Shown here piece after piece: positions 11,642 through 22,262 of a stretch of DNA of 64,000 bases. Source of the stretch: Salvia splendens (Eukaryota; Streptophyta; Magnoliopsida; Lamiales; Lamiaceae); NCBI RefSeq assembly GCF_004379255.2, contig NC_056033.1, forward strand, positions 24,482,209-24,546,208, in the 5' to 3' direction. Under the pieces are notes generated by a model that was given only the letters and a program-made list of their open reading frames with translations, ran no database searches and was not told the DNA's origin. Numbering within the stretch: the first letter of the stretch is position 1; each line of letters starts with the position of its first letter. A program made the position numbers and the translations under genes.

Positions 11642-11977
11642 TGATACGATCATATCCATATCCCAATTATTTAGTTGCATATTTGATTTACCATATCTTT
11701 TCCATATTTGTTTAGATATTTGTTTCTTGTTCATTAAATTAGTAGCATTATAAATAGGAGTTATTGTTATCACTTTATTCATTCAATGAATATATTATTT
11801 TCCACAACTTGTCTTGTGTAACAAGAATATCATATTTCGTTTCCAAATTGTTGTTCATCGGAGAACGTCCGAAAATCAGCAATTCGTGAGCTTTCCTTCG
11901 AGCACGTCGAAGGTTTGATCACCTTATCTCTCCGAGAAGTTAGCCATCCGGCCTCGTTACGGAGAACGTCCGTAACA
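11642..11977 (+). repeat. 5' LTR of non-autonomous element
   Basis: 336 bp, TG to CA. It has a TATA-like TATAAATAGG (about 11753-11762) and, near its 3' end, GGAGAACGTCCG twice, probably in transcribed R/U5 sequence. It is followed by CTGGTGCTTTCAT, a primer-site position seen in several plant LTR families; which tRNA it matches was not established. Confidence 0.92.
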
Positions 11978-12147
11978 ACTGGTGCTTTCATCCCGTACTC
12001 ATCCTCCATATCAAAAAAAAAAAAAACAGTCGCAGCACCACCATCACAGCCACGCCTAATCCTCCACCTTCTTCATCAATAACCTATTCACCACCAATAT
12101 CCTTAATAGAAGTAGCTCAATGGCAATCGCCTCGAGGGCCTCCTAAC

Positions 12148-13959
12148 ATGAGGACGTCCAGCGCTGGATCGGATGAACGTATACCGCCGACAGGGTTCCT
12201 CACCGGAGGCAATGCGCAAGTCACAATCAGAGACTCTTCGCGCCGCGCGTCCACAAGCACTTCACGCGGCGACGATCAGTCGCGATATCCGCGGCGTGAT
12301 TTCCAGGCGGCCTCCGAGGCGCCGCACGATGTGGCAGGAACAACCGCGATTTTCTCCACCGGGTTGGAGAAGATCTTGGCGCGATTTGACAGAATGGAAC
12401 TCAGGCTGGAGAAGTTGGAAGCGCCCGAACCTGATCCCCCCTATTTCTCGGACGAACTTGATGACGAAGGGTATCACTCCCCGCGCGACGCTTGGGCGGC
12501 AGAAGACGATGTCCACCGGCCTTTCATCCACGGACAACGAGACCGTGGTGGGGATATCCATCGTCGACGAGGCGCTGCCCGCGCATTACATTGGCGCGAC
12601 GGCCGTTTTCCGCAGCAGAACGTTCATCGGGCGTCGTACCGCGATCGCCCCGAGCCTCGGCACCGCACGTGCTGGGACAGGCCGCAGGACCGGTACCTGG
12701 GGATGGACGAGTCCGAACAACAACACTATGTGGACTTCTATTCCGGATCGAGGCGTCGCCGGACTTGCTGGGATCCGCCCTCCCGCACATCCGGTGGACG
12801 TGTGGAAGAGATTCGCGCTCCTCCGCTGTCAGAACCACCGCCACAGCCTGTACCAGAACCAGAACTGTTCTATGGCCCGACGCATCGTGGAGCATCTGAC
12901 ACTCCCGCGTCAAAATACACGACGCGCCCCTCTTTCGGCCCCCGGGGCTTTCTTCACGCTGATTCAGACGTGCCGTCGCGATTCCCACCTAGCTCGTATA
13001 CTGGACAGCAGCGAGAGCAGCCCCAAACCTGGAACCGGCACCTGCACCCCACATTCCCAAGCCCTCGTACCCCCGCACATCCACAGCTCGTTCTCGACCA
13101 GAAGCCACCGCTGCAGCACGTGCTCGACCAACAACCACGGCCAAGTCGCCACCGCACTGCACCGCCCCCGCCGCTGCACATGGATCAGCAACGATCGTCA
13201 TCCTGCGGCCATCCTACGACTCACCTCCGTCAAGCTGCGGCCTACCTCGAATTGCCCACTACTGTGAAGCAGCCCCTGCTCCAACGCCCGCCCTCCTGCC
13301 TGCGTTCCCCGAGCCTCCACTCCGCTACGAAGCTTGTTTCTTGTGAAGAGAAATACTTGGAGAGTGATGCAAAAGTGTTGAATCAAGTTGACTTGCGGCT
13401 CAATGAAAAGAAATTAGTAGATGATGAAGTACGAGCTATAGAGGTGGATAAAATTGATGACGATGATGGTCTTCATGATTCAAGTAAAAAGAATGAGGAA
13501 GAGGCATATGTAGAGGAGGACGATTCCATAGAGGAAGTGCTGAAGGTCATCTCCTCATTCCCTGTTGTTCAAGTGCAATCCAAATCTATTGTTGAGAATT
13601 GTTGGGGCAAGAAAGGAGATAATGCTTACGCCGGTTTGTGCATAATTGTTGGTGTCTATGTGGATTTGAGTATTAGTGATGTTACAAGTATGAATCATCA
13701 ATCAACATCGCCCGATACCGATGCAAGGTTGATCCCTCCGCGCAATGACATGTTGGATTCGAACATTCTTGGAGGCGTGAACAAGCTTTTCGATTTGGCA
13801 AGGAATTTTTCCAAAAAAATCGGGTCTCCTTTGTTGATTTTTGACAAAGGTGATAAATGGAGATATTCAGTTGTTCGATATGTGTTTGATCCAGGAGGAG
13901 ACGCCTCGCCAAAGCTTTGGCTTTCAACTCTCATAAGTGGTTCGTGGTTCCCACCTTGA
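12148..13959 (+). CDS. 603-codon ORF of non-autonomous LTR element
   Basis: A single uninterrupted frame fills 90 percent of the interior. Residues 1-60 are Ser/Arg-rich. A short amphipathic segment at about 72-92 (LARFDRMELRLEKLE) could self-associate. Residues 95-230 are rich in Arg, Asp and aromatic residues with two CWD motifs. 230-400 is Pro/His/Gln-rich and likely disordered. 410-480 is strongly acidic. 480-603 is a more ordered-looking tail ending near GDKWRYSVVRYVFDPGGD. There is no CCHC knuckle, DTG triad or polymerase motif. It could be a gag-like packaging protein or captured coding sequence. The function is not recognised. The start is the first ATG after the primer region. Confidence 0.6.
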   Translation: MRTSSAGSDERIPPTGFLTGGNAQVTIRDSSRRASTSTSRGDDQSRYPRRDFQAASEAPHDVAGTTAIFSTGLEKILARFDRMELRLEKLEAPEPDPPYFSDELDDEGYHSPRDAWAAEDDVHRPFIHGQRDRGGDIHRRRGAARALHWRDGRFPQQNVHRASYRDRPEPRHRTCWDRPQDRYLGMDESEQQHYVDFYSGSRRRRTCWDPPSRTSGGRVEEIRAPPLSEPPPQPVPEPELFYGPTHRGASDTPASKYTTRPSFGPRGFLHADSDVPSRFPPSSYTGQQREQPQTWNRHLHPTFPSPRTPAHPQLVLDQKPPLQHVLDQQPRPSRHRTAPPPPLHMDQQRSSSCGHPTTHLRQAAAYLELPTTVKQPLLQRPPSCLRSPSLHSATKLVSCEEKYLESDAKVLNQVDLRLNEKKLVDDEVRAIEVDKIDDDDGLHDSSKKNEEEAYVEEDDSIEEVLKVISSFPVVQVQSKSIVENCWGKKGDNAYAGLCIIVGVYVDLSISDVTSMNHQSTSPDTDARLIPPRNDMLDSNILGGVNKLFDLARNFSKKIGSPLLIFDKGDKWRYSVVRYVFDPGGDASPKLWLSTLISGSWFPP

Positions 13960-13989
13960 GGACAAGGTGTATTTCAACCGTGGGGGAGT
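13954..13989 (+). promoter_or_regulatory. Pre-LTR palindrome and polypurine tract
   Basis: The palindrome-like CCTTGAGGACAAGG (13954-13967) overlaps the ORF stop codon, followed by the GTGGGGGAG purine tract directly before the 3' LTR. The tract primes plus-strand DNA. The palindrome is a recurrent motif at this place in plant LTR elements. Confidence 0.7.
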
Positions 13990-14325
13990 TGATACGATCA
14001 TATCCATATCCCAATTATTTAGTTGCATATTTGATTTACCATATCTTTTCCATATTTGTTTAGATATTTGTTTCTTGTTCATTAAGTTAGTAGCATTATA
14101 AATAGGAGTTATTGTTATCACTTTATTCATTCAATGAATATATTATTTTCCACAACTTGTCTTGTGTAACAAGAATATCATATTTCGTTTCCAAATTGTT
14201 GTTCATCGGAGAACGTCCGAAAATCAGCAATTCGTGAGCTTTCCTTCGAGCACGTCGAAGGTTTGATCACCTTATCTCTCCGAGAAGTTAGCCATCCGGC
14301 CTCGTTACGGAGAACGTCCGTAACA
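13990..14325 (+). repeat. 3' LTR of non-autonomous element
   Basis: 336 bp, identical to the 5' copy except for one A-to-G difference in the ATTAAATTAG/ATTAAGTTAG segment. Followed by the second GATGC. Confidence 0.92.
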
Positions 14326-14330
14326 GATGC

Positions 14331-15761
14331 CTGTGGGGAGAGACATGATGGCTTCTTCTTCTTCTTCTTCTCGTGCCAACTCTGTAATTTCTGGATTCAT
14401 CAGGATTGCACCATACTTCCTACCGCTCTCACTCTCCGGATCCCCTCTCATCCTTCGCCTTTACTTCTCATATATTCTTCTTTCAGCATTCGATTTGATC
14501 TCTGCTTAGTTTGTGGGAAAACCATGTTTCTTATCCATAACGCCTTCTATTTTTGTGCCCGTACCTACATACATGTTCGTATCAGATGTGGACTCAAGAA
14601 TACTCAATCCAGTACGTAAATATCATATATAACTTATTCACTCCACTTAATTTACTATGATAATATCTATTAACTCTTTATTCAATGCAGAAACAAGGCT
14701 TGAGTTGATCCAACTGCCAGATGATGAGTTTGACACATTTCCAGAAACAAGTCTGTGCATATTCGCAGATAAACCAAGCTGAAAATATTGGTCATCAAGA
14801 CAAGAAGCTTGCAATTGAGATTTTTCACTTGATCCTAGTTGGTGACGAGGAAGATGATTATAATCACAAACTAATGTGCGTAAAAATCATTACTATTCCA
14901 TCTCGATTTTACTGATGTGCTCAAGAAGAAGGCTGCTTTTTCGTTGCCCATAAAGTCTGTGCAGAGCTTCTCCCAATTATCCAGTTTGAGATTCCGACTG
15001 ATAGCAACACAGAAGTATTAAGGGCACAACCTTGTCCGTACCAATTCAATATTTTTTCTGTTTGTTCTGCTGTCTTCCTTGCAATGGACCTTGCTACTAC
15101 TGTCCTTTGCCTGATACTGATATAAACTTTTCCACGATTGTTGATCTGTCGTGTATGGTTGCCCCTATGGTTATAACGCACAGCTCACACAATCAACACC
15201 TTTTTTTCGCAACAATCGCATTTCAGAGGCCTCTCCCATCATTTGTTGTTCCCGCAGCTCCACCATTTTTAATGTGTACAGGTGCACTATCTGTGATTTC
15301 TACATTCATATAAAAGGGTTCATTTTCGTAAAATTGATCAACATCCCCTACATTTGATCACTACCAATACTACTGGTAATGATCACGACGTCTGTGAGGA
15401 AGATATAGAGTGGAAGTATTGGTTCTACCACTGTGCTAAATCTGACTACTCTTTCCACGTAAACTGCATTCCCTCCCTTGGGTTTTTGTCCGAAGTCAAG
15501 TTCGGAGGCAAATTTAGCATGTCTGGTCACTCTCATCCTCTCACGCTTAAACGGATGCTTACTTTCGGTAGAAATGAGAGGCGTGGGCATTGTCACGAAA
15601 TCATTCTGGGATTGGTAGATCAAGTGGCTTTCTCCTGTTCACAATGTGATTATTGGATTCATTTTTCTTGTGCAAGGGATTCATTCACATCCTCTGAGAA
15701 TTGTGGATCCATGGTTTTCGGGGAAATTGATGAACAAGAGTTGTATGATGCTATAATGTAG
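14331..15761 (+). pseudogene. DC1-domain protein, 3' part
   Basis: The interrupted gene resumes after the LTR element with ERHDGFFFFFFSCQLCNFWIHQDC, completing the finger begun at 11636. A canonical intron (GTACGT at 14612 to TGCAG at 14690) follows. Further zinc-finger pieces appear in changing frames: EEGCFFVAHKVCAELLP (about 14930-14980), the CNGPCYYCPLPD block (about 15080-15120), RCTICDFYIH (about 15284-15310), and a readable C-terminal run at 15354-15761 with WFYHCAKSDYSFHVNCI, HSHPLTL and FSCSQCDYWIHFSCA. Several frame changes occur independently of the insertion, so the locus was probably already a pseudogene. Confidence 0.8.
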
Positions 15762-16031
15762 TTGTGGATGAGAGGGTTTTACTGTGTTTAAGAAAGTGTA
15801 CTTGTTTATATTGTGATGAGGGTGAGGTGTGTGAATTTAATGACTTAAAGAGCTTGGTTTTACAAACTTTGATTTGTTTTTTAGGACAATAACGAGCATT
15901 AGAACCCCTTTTTATCCTATATCGATAGGTTAGTCATCTTGTCTCTTTCGAATACGAGTGAATAATTCTTCCCTTTTTTGTATCCTTTGGATGAAGAGAA
16001 TGGCTAATTTAATTGTAATTGTGGAGAAGAT
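15762..16031. other. 3' flank of DC1 pseudogene
   Basis: Probable former 3' UTR of the DC1 gene; no other gene seen. Confidence 0.4.
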
Positions 16032-16285
16032 GGATGATAAAGAATGTACTCAAATGCAAACTCTAAATATTCTATAAACTTCAAATTATGATCTGGACCG
16101 TTAAAAAATATTAACAGATGATAAAATAATAGCAAAAAATATCGACACAGTGTCAATGGTTGATGTTGTTGACACTGTGTTGACATTTTTTGTTGATGTT
16201 ATTTTGTTATCTGTTGATATTTTCTAGCGGTCCAGATCGTAGTTTAGAGTTTGTACAATATACATAGTTTGTATTTTATCACTTC
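16032..16285. mobile_element. Fold-back MITE (about 250 bp)
   Basis: Long inverted arms: the left arm has CAAACTCTAAA and GATCTGGACCG, and the right arm carries their inverse (CGGTCCAGATC, TTTAGAGTTTG). The centre is a near-perfect hairpin around GACACAGTGTCAATG and its complement. The target duplication is not clear. The interior GTTGACA/TGTCAAC motifs resemble the Mutator-type MITEs at 9398 and 20676. Confidence 0.7.
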
Positions 16286-17071
16286 CTGGATGATAATGTG
16301 TCTAAGTAGTTGTATGTACTTGTTTTGTTGTTATTATTGTTATTACTAGATCATTGTCATGGAAATACAAAAGAATATTGATTCTTAAAACCATGAACTT
16401 TTTGCCATATTATGATATTTTTCACGAACTTTAAAAGTAATATATACTAGTATAAAATATCATGAACATTGACGTTGATATACGTTTTTTGCAGTAGGTT
16501 AATCGGTAAACCCCGGATATCCAATGTGGCATTTCAAATCCTGTTTGGCATAACTATCACATGTCGATGTCCACGTGGAAGACACACAAAAAAAAATAAG
16601 TTTATTCAACTAATTAACAAAACCGACAGCAACTATGATACATCAAAGAAAAGGAAGTTCTCAATTTTTTTGGGTAAGATATCAAATAACTTCAAACAAC
16701 TCAAAAATTTCTCAAATAACTTCGGAATTCTCGTTTTGTGTTTTTGTTAGGCAAATGGATTGAAAAACAATTCAATAAGCAATCGATTCAATTGTTGATT
16801 TTTTGAACAAATTAGTAGAATGATTAGGGAGAAGAAAGCTCTGTGAATCAATGTGCGCTTGGCTTCTCTTAGAGGTTCTGATGCATCATCCATGGCGGCC
16901 TTGCTGATGTGAGGTGTGTTTATGATTCAAGCTTGAATCTATATATCAATTTGTGGTATTTGACAGCTCATGAGACTGGAATTTATATATGGTGAGGAAA
17001 TTCATTTAGAAAAATATGAAGAAATTTCTATCTCTAGTTGACTAACTTGACTCTGCTCTTATGGAAGGTTA
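16286..17071. other. AT-rich spacer
   Basis: No gene recognised. A segment at about 16490-16590 (GGTTAATCGGTAAACCCCGG, then CACATGTCGATGTCCACGTGG) has better base balance and may be part of an old dispersed repeat, but no ends were identified. Confidence 0.4.
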
Positions 17072-17236
17072 GAGCATCCACAATGGCCGGACGATGGCAT
17101 GCCCGTTGGCACGCGGTTTTGATTTTCTATAGGGCGCGCCTTAGGGCGCCCCACTGCAGGTGGGGAGGTAGGAGGATAAAACTGCTGACGTGGCGCGCCA
17201 TAGGGCGTGCCTTAGGGCGCCCCATTGCTAATGCCC
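17072..17236. mobile_element. PIF/Harbinger-type MITE (165 bp)
   Basis: Terminal inverted repeats GAGCATCCACAATGG and its near inverse CCATTGCTAATGCCC are flanked by TTA duplications (17069-17071, 17237-17239), the Harbinger signature. The interior has four TAGGGCGCGCC/TTAGGGCGCCCC-type motifs, also present at the right end of the larger Harbinger element at 49897-51527, which is probably a relative of its source. Confidence 0.85.
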
Positions 17237-17239
17237 TTA

Positions 17240-17452
17240 GTCAATTCTATGATCAAAATTAATTGCCAGATAATTCACGCATGATAGAGACATGATATAA
17301 TCAAATGCAAACAGATGACAAAAGAATTCTAATTTCGATTATTCCAGTTAATAGTTATGGAATAAATCGGTTATTGGTTATAACCAATAGCTGATCGGTT
17401 AACCAAAATAACCCAAAAAATATCTGAATTTTAACTATATACTTAAAATATA
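17240..17452. other. Spacer with NGGTTA-rich segment
   Basis: 17350-17410 carries inverted GGTTATTGGTTATAACC-like repeats, probably a short relic of a transposon. No gene seen. Confidence 0.3.
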
Positions 17453-17679
17453 CCCTCTTTGTTCCTTGTTAATAGATGTATTTCTGTTTGGCACGGAGTT
17501 TAAGAATAGTGTGTTAAGTGGATAGTGAATAAAATAAGAGAAAATAAAGTAATCAAAATGAAGAGAATAAAGTAAATGAAATGATTATTTTTTACTAAAA
17601 ATATAAATGACTTAATTATATTAAAATTTCCTAAAATATGAAAATGACTCAATTAAGAATTAACATGGAAGGAAAGAGT
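17453..17679. mobile_element. Stowaway-like MITE
   Basis: Left end CCCTCTTTGTTCCTTGTTAA and right end TTAACATGGAAGGAAAGAG with TA on both sides. The interior is clearly the same family as the better preserved copy at 49211-49416. Mobilised by Tc1/mariner transposase; non-coding. Confidence 0.7.
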
Positions 17680-17681
17680 AT

Positions 17682-18974
17682 TACCTTGAAATGCAAATAA
17701 CAATGACAAAGTAAACCCGATGGGTCGGGCCACAAAATGTTAATAGACACACCCCCGATCAAATTATATTAACTCAAATATGACTTATACAGTTATAGAG
17801 TACTAAAGAACATTAATAGTAATATAAAAAAAAATCTTGATATCTAGTGAACCATAAGCATAAACATGTAACATTAAAATTAAGGAAGGCTCTCCAAAAT
17901 TCTTTAGCTTTCCAGCCAATCAAGATATGTTCAATACGCAACAAAAATATTTGAAGTCAGTTTTTTCGCTTACAGCTTTAGAGCATCCCCGCTTACAGCT
18001 TTAGAGAATCCCCACGTCCTTGCCAATGGCTGATCCAGAAATAAAAAATCGTGGGGTCAGACAAACATGACCATATATACTTAAATATATTTTTAAAATT
18101 AAAATATATTACAAATGAAATATCTCTATCTTATGTTAGCGAACATACACTTTTCACGGTGTACCATCAAGATGTTGTTCAATCAGTCATCATCTTACTT
18201 TGCAGCTTAGGCTTGGACAAATTTCATCGCGGAAAACACTCTTTCAACTATTTCAAGTTTGTTTGAATTGTTATATACTATCCAACAATCTTCTAATCGT
18301 TGTGATTCTTGTTCAACTTAAGCATACAAGAGCTAACAAAAACTTGGAGATCTTTTCGAGAAAAAATCATTCTTAATCTAAAATGGAAGGTAATTAAAAT
18401 CAATAATCAAAAGTAAAGATAATTATAATATCTACTAAAATTAGGGTAAAATTTTATTGTTACTATTAAATAAAATAAAATAAAGAAAAAATATGAAACA
18501 TGATTAAAAGATGATAAATAAATTATGATATTGTATACGAAAATCTTGTGCAAAGAGGCTCTCTATATCTTAAAACTCTTAATTTTTCCTTCAACTAGAA
18601 ATTTCTTTAATTAAAATTATGATAATGTAAAGCATTTGTGAAATTAGCACTGCTTCCTTTTTACTAGAGTAATAAACTAAAAGCCCAATTGTAAGAAGGA
18701 ACATCATCTTCCCTATCATCGCATCTTTTTTCCTTCGCCCATCATCCACCGATTACAATCAAATTAATCCAATACATATTAGTATAGTTAAGAATAACAA
18801 TGACGTTTTGTCGGCAAAGTTGCGCTGCTTGGCGTCTTGAGGATGAATCAAAGGGCAGAATTCCGGATGGCGTGGGGTCGGGGGCTGGTGGCAGGAGTAT
18901 TCCGGGCGGTTCTCCGGGTACGGCGGTGGGGTCGGCCGACCCCACTCGACCCCACATGTCTCCGCCGCTGATCC
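17682..18974. other. Transposon-relic spacer
   Basis: A 20-odd bp motif CGCTTACAGCTTTAGAG occurs twice in tandem at 17968-18014, the first followed by GAGCATCCCCGC preceded by TTA, possibly a decayed Harbinger terminus. 18027-18060 (ATGGCTGATCCAGAAA, then GTGGGGTCAG) resembles the start of the hAT-like MITE at 47488. An unidentified GC-rich piece lies at 18800-18960. No gene is supported. Confidence 0.4.
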
Positions 18975-19078
18975 TTGCTCTTGCCAAAGAGCATGGATAT
19001 GGGTCCGAACCCACTTTTATTACTTTTTTACTTCCTGCTCTTAGGCAAGAGCACAACACCCACATCCATGCTCTTCCA
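18975..19078. repeat. Inverted repeat around GAGCATGGAT
   Basis: Left arm TTGCTCTTGCC and AAGAGCATGGATATGGG; right arm GGCAAGAGC and CCCACATCCATGCTCTT, with the two modules in rearranged order. Looks like a compact MITE or nested ends of two Harbinger-like copies. Confidence 0.55.
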
Positions 19079-19189
19079 CAAGGAAATGCTCAAGGGTCCC
19101 ACCATTCTATTATTTAATTTAAATAAAAACATTTCCACAATATTAAAATGCATTAAAAATATCCGGAATACTATTACAAATTACAAAAA

Positions 19190-19312
19190 AATAAGAAATT
19201 ACATAATTAAAATACTAAAAATAAAAAATTACATAATTAAAATATGAAAAATTTAAAATTACATAATTAAAATCCTAAAAATAAAAAAATACATAATTAA
19301 AGGCTAAAAATA
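19190..19312. repeat. AT-rich tandem repeat
   Basis: About four copies of a 32-34 bp unit containing ATTACATAATTAAAAT followed by CTAAAAATAAAAA. It lies just beyond the stop of the Harbinger ORF1 remnant, in its 3' tail. Confidence 0.7.
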
Positions 19313-19325
19313 CCCCTGTGGAAGA

Positions 19326-20214
19326 CTATTCCTCTAGCTCCATCCCCAATGTTCTTCGGAGACTCCGTATCGTTGCCAAATGTGAATCAAGTTGCTCGGG
19401 GGTCATATTTGACCTATCGGCCAAATTGAGTTGGGCCAAAAGGGTCATCAATGAGTTGGTGGGGGGTTGAGGTGGCACAAAGGGAGCCAGAGCCGGAGCG
19501 GGGGCGGATGGAGTCGCGGCGCGACGACGGTTGGTCATCCCCTTCTTCCTTCCTTGCGGCCGGCGTTGGGAACTGCTCGGGCCGGCGTCGGGGCTACCCA
19601 AATTAGCTCGGGCGAGCTGGCTAGCCACCTCATCCTCGCCGGCGTCGGATAGGGATACCGACCTCGACCGTTTGCTGGAGGAGCTGGAGGAGGATGATAC
19701 ACCTCCCCTATACTTCGGATGCACACGCACCTCTTGCCAAGCGCTGAGGTACTTGAACGGTTTGTAATTTATGGATTGGTAGGTCGCCAAGGCGGCAATG
19801 ATGATGTCGAGCTCGCTCCTACCGCTCTCCCCGACCGCTCTTCCTAGAGGTAATACCCCTGGAACTTTTGGATTTCTTTATTGGCTCTGAATATGGCATT
19901 GCGTACCATACTCTCATTGCGCTCGATGGTTCCAGCCGGGCAGTTTTCATTGTATAATCAAATAGGAGTAGGAAGAGGAGGAGTTTGAGAGCTGCCGCCG
20001 CCGCTCCCTCCCGATCTGGGTTCGGGTGCCCACCCGTATCGCCCATCTGGGCCATCTTGGTCGTCCACCGGGTAAGGCCGGTAGCCACCCGAAACTTGAG
20101 AACCTTGGGTTTGAGGAGGGGCCGAAAATTGCATTTTCGGACTAGGAAATGGTTGTGAGCCGAACCATTCGTGGTTCCAACTGCGGGAGTCGGATGATCG
20201 CCGAAGCCAGACAT
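19326..20214 (-). pseudogene. PIF/Harbinger ORF1-like remnant
   Basis: Minus-strand pieces of the Myb/SANT-like accessory protein of PIF/Harbinger elements. 20214-19819 starts MSGFGDHP and contains a shifted block. 19790-19326 carries VHPKYRGGVSSSSS, SKRSRSVS and a C-terminal helix, LMTLLAQLNLADRSNMTPEQLDSH, that resembles the ORF1 tail. At least two frame changes are needed to join them. The terminal end GAGCATCCGCAGCGG lies at 20647 (minus reading) next to TTA. The left end was not found, so the element is incomplete or rearranged. No transposase is present. Confidence 0.6.
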
Positions 20215-20479
20215 TTTTTTTTAAGTAAGAGTGAAAGATTGAGAATTGATAAGAGAAGATGAGAGAATTTAGATGAGAATTGTGTAGTGTGGTGTGAATT
20301 TTTTTGTGTGGAAGTGAAGGTATTTATAGATGAAAATGTGAATTTTGGGGGAAAAAAATGAAAAATAAATTAAAAGTGGGGAGAAAATGGATATAATTTT
20401 TTGGGAAGTGGGAAAATATTTTTTTTATATTTATTCAGATTTTTTAATTAAAATCAGATTTAAAAAAAATTCCAACGGC

Positions 20480-20650
20480 ATTGCCATTGACCAATCAGGA
20501 AACGCCACGTCAGCTGCTCGTTGGCACGGACGTGCTCGATGCATCGAGCAGCGCCGTGCCAGCGGCAAGAGTGCAGCGGCGAGCAGGGCGGTGCTACGCC
20601 AGCGGCACGGACGCCGTCCATCGGCGCGAGCACCGCTGCGGATGCTCTTA
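20480..20650. repeat. GC-rich subterminal end of Harbinger remnant
   Basis: GC-rich end containing repeated GGCACGG and GAGCAGC motifs and the palindrome GTGCTCGATGCATCGAGCA. It finishes with CCGCTGCGGATGCTC at 20647 and a TTA target copy at 20648-20650. Confidence 0.65.
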
Positions 20651-20675
20651 GACTTTGAAATACTATAATATCATG

Positions 20676-21310
20676 GGATGAGAGTGTTATATTACTAACT
20701 CAATACTTAATTGCTAATTACAATTAAATAATAGCCTTAGATATTCAAATTATGGGCTTAAATCATCAGTCACGAAATGTCAATACGATTAACAAAAAAT
20801 GTCAATAAAGATATTAAAGTCAATTTACAACAAATTAGTTGTAACTAACTTCAGAAAAATATCACATAACTTTAAAACGCATATAACTTTATCGATTTAA
20901 ATTATTTTTTTACAACATATATCAAATTAAAGATAATTTCATAAGGATTCTAACGAGATCTCACTTGCATATGGTCTGATGTCAAAATTTGAAAAAAAAA
21001 ATCAAAAATTTTTAATTTTTTCGTACAGCAACAAATGTCAACATAGTATATAAAATATGTCAATATAATACATGTAGAATGTCATTTTAAAACAATGTGT
21101 TGGTATTCTCAAAGCATTGTGTTGATATTTTCAAAACACTATATTGACATTTTCATCCAAAACCCTAATTTGATAGTTTTTTCTATCTTTTTCGATTCAA
21201 TTAATAAAAACGAACCTGACAAATTTTAGACCACTAGATTTCTAAAATCATATGGCCTTAAATTAATTGCAGTTAGCAACTAGAGAGTGAGTTAGCAATT
21301 GATCACTCCC
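20676..21310. mobile_element. Mutator-type MITE (635 bp)
   Basis: The left end GGATGAGAGTG with ACTAACTC/TTGCTAAT and the right end GTTAGCAATTGATCACTCCC are imperfect inverse copies. Flanking direct repeat CTATAATATCATG (13 bp) at 20663-20675 and 21311-21323. The interior has many GTCAATA and TGTTGATATTTTC motifs. Same family as 9398-9657. The duplication is longer than the 8-11 bp usual for Mutator, so part may be chance. Confidence 0.75.
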
Positions 21311-21323
21311 CTATAATATCATG

Positions 21324-21803
21324 TGTTAGAACTTAGAACTATAATATTGCGACGGAGAAATTTATTTTATCAGTATTTCCTACATCGGGATAAAAAGAAG
21401 AAACTAACAGTGTAAGATTAAGTCGGATTCAGTAATAGAAATTATGAGCTTTGATTCACCAATCGATTCACCGATCGATTATAATTGACTGGCTAATTAA
21501 CTAAACAAATTTCAGTCCGGTTTGGTTTCGATTCTTGAGATGAGAATTCTTTTCTTTTCTTTTTTTTTTTGTCAATTAACCAAACCAACCGAATGCCAAC
21601 CCCTACTTGATCCTGTGGTGATATTTGGTTAATTGCGATGGACGGAAATTAGAGTTGTCAACAAACTAGTCAAAATTGACGAGGAATGACTATGAGGCAC
21701 TCAATTAGCTTAACATTTTCTTCATAATCCTAACACATTCCATACATGTAACACCCCCATCTTTCATATATTTTAATTTATTAATACTCTGAGATTATTT
21801 TAA
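21324..21803. other. Spacer
   Basis: No gene seen. TGTAACACCCCCATC at about 21749 resembles the start of a Ty3/gypsy LTR, but no LTR body follows before the next MITE. Confidence 0.35.
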
Positions 21804-22262
21804 GGCATGTTCACTCTGGCAGAATTGGGCAATTCTTGGTCAATTTAGGAGATTTATAAGTGTTCACCTTTCAACTTTTAGTGCATGCAAGCCTTACATA
21901 AAATGGGCGGCACACACTGTTCATCCGAATTGGGAGAGAATTCAAATCTTGAATAGTTAGTAAGACTTGTTTATGCATTGGTTTCTCCACCAAAGATTGG
22001 AGTTGATTTTTCACATTTGTCCTAACTTTCCACCTTATTACCTTCTATCTCACCCTTTTGAGAGTTAATTTTGTCATTTTCCTTTCTTATTAGGTCAAAC
22101 TTTGAATTTGGAGCTACTATTTTCCCCATATTTTAGTTCAAAACATGTGAACTGAACAAAGTGACTAAGAATTATATATGTAGGATATAGTACATCAATT
22201 CTTTGAAAGAATTCAATTCTTGAAGATTTTAGAATTGGAAATATAATAGGGTGAACCCGCCC
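21804..22262. mobile_element. PIF/Tourist-like MITE (about 459 bp)
   Basis: Left GGCATGTTCACTCTGGCAGAATTG; right end inverse GGGCGGGTTCACCC with an AATTCTAAAATC-like inner part. TAA lies before and TTA after. The GGGC-GTTCAC type terminus fits Tourist/PIF MITEs. Non-coding. Confidence 0.65.

Larger units (their letters stand above)
11642..14325 (+). mobile_element. Young non-autonomous LTR element (2,684 bp)
   Basis: Two 336-bp LTRs (11642-11977, 13990-14325) begin TGATACGATC, end GTCCGTAACA and differ at one position that I can see. Target duplication GATGC is perfect (11637-11641, 14326-14330). The polypurine tract GTGGGGGAG abuts the 3' LTR. The 2,012-bp interior has no protease, reverse transcriptase, RNase H or integrase motif, only one 603-codon ORF. 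It would need enzymes from a partner element. The near-identical LTRs imply a recent insertion. Confidence 0.92.

Noticed and set aside
12173..13267. 364-codon ORF in another frame of the non-autonomous LTR element, plus antisense ORFs there
   Set aside because: Overlaps the longer 603-codon frame in GC-rich low-complexity sequence where stops are rare; it ends mid-element.
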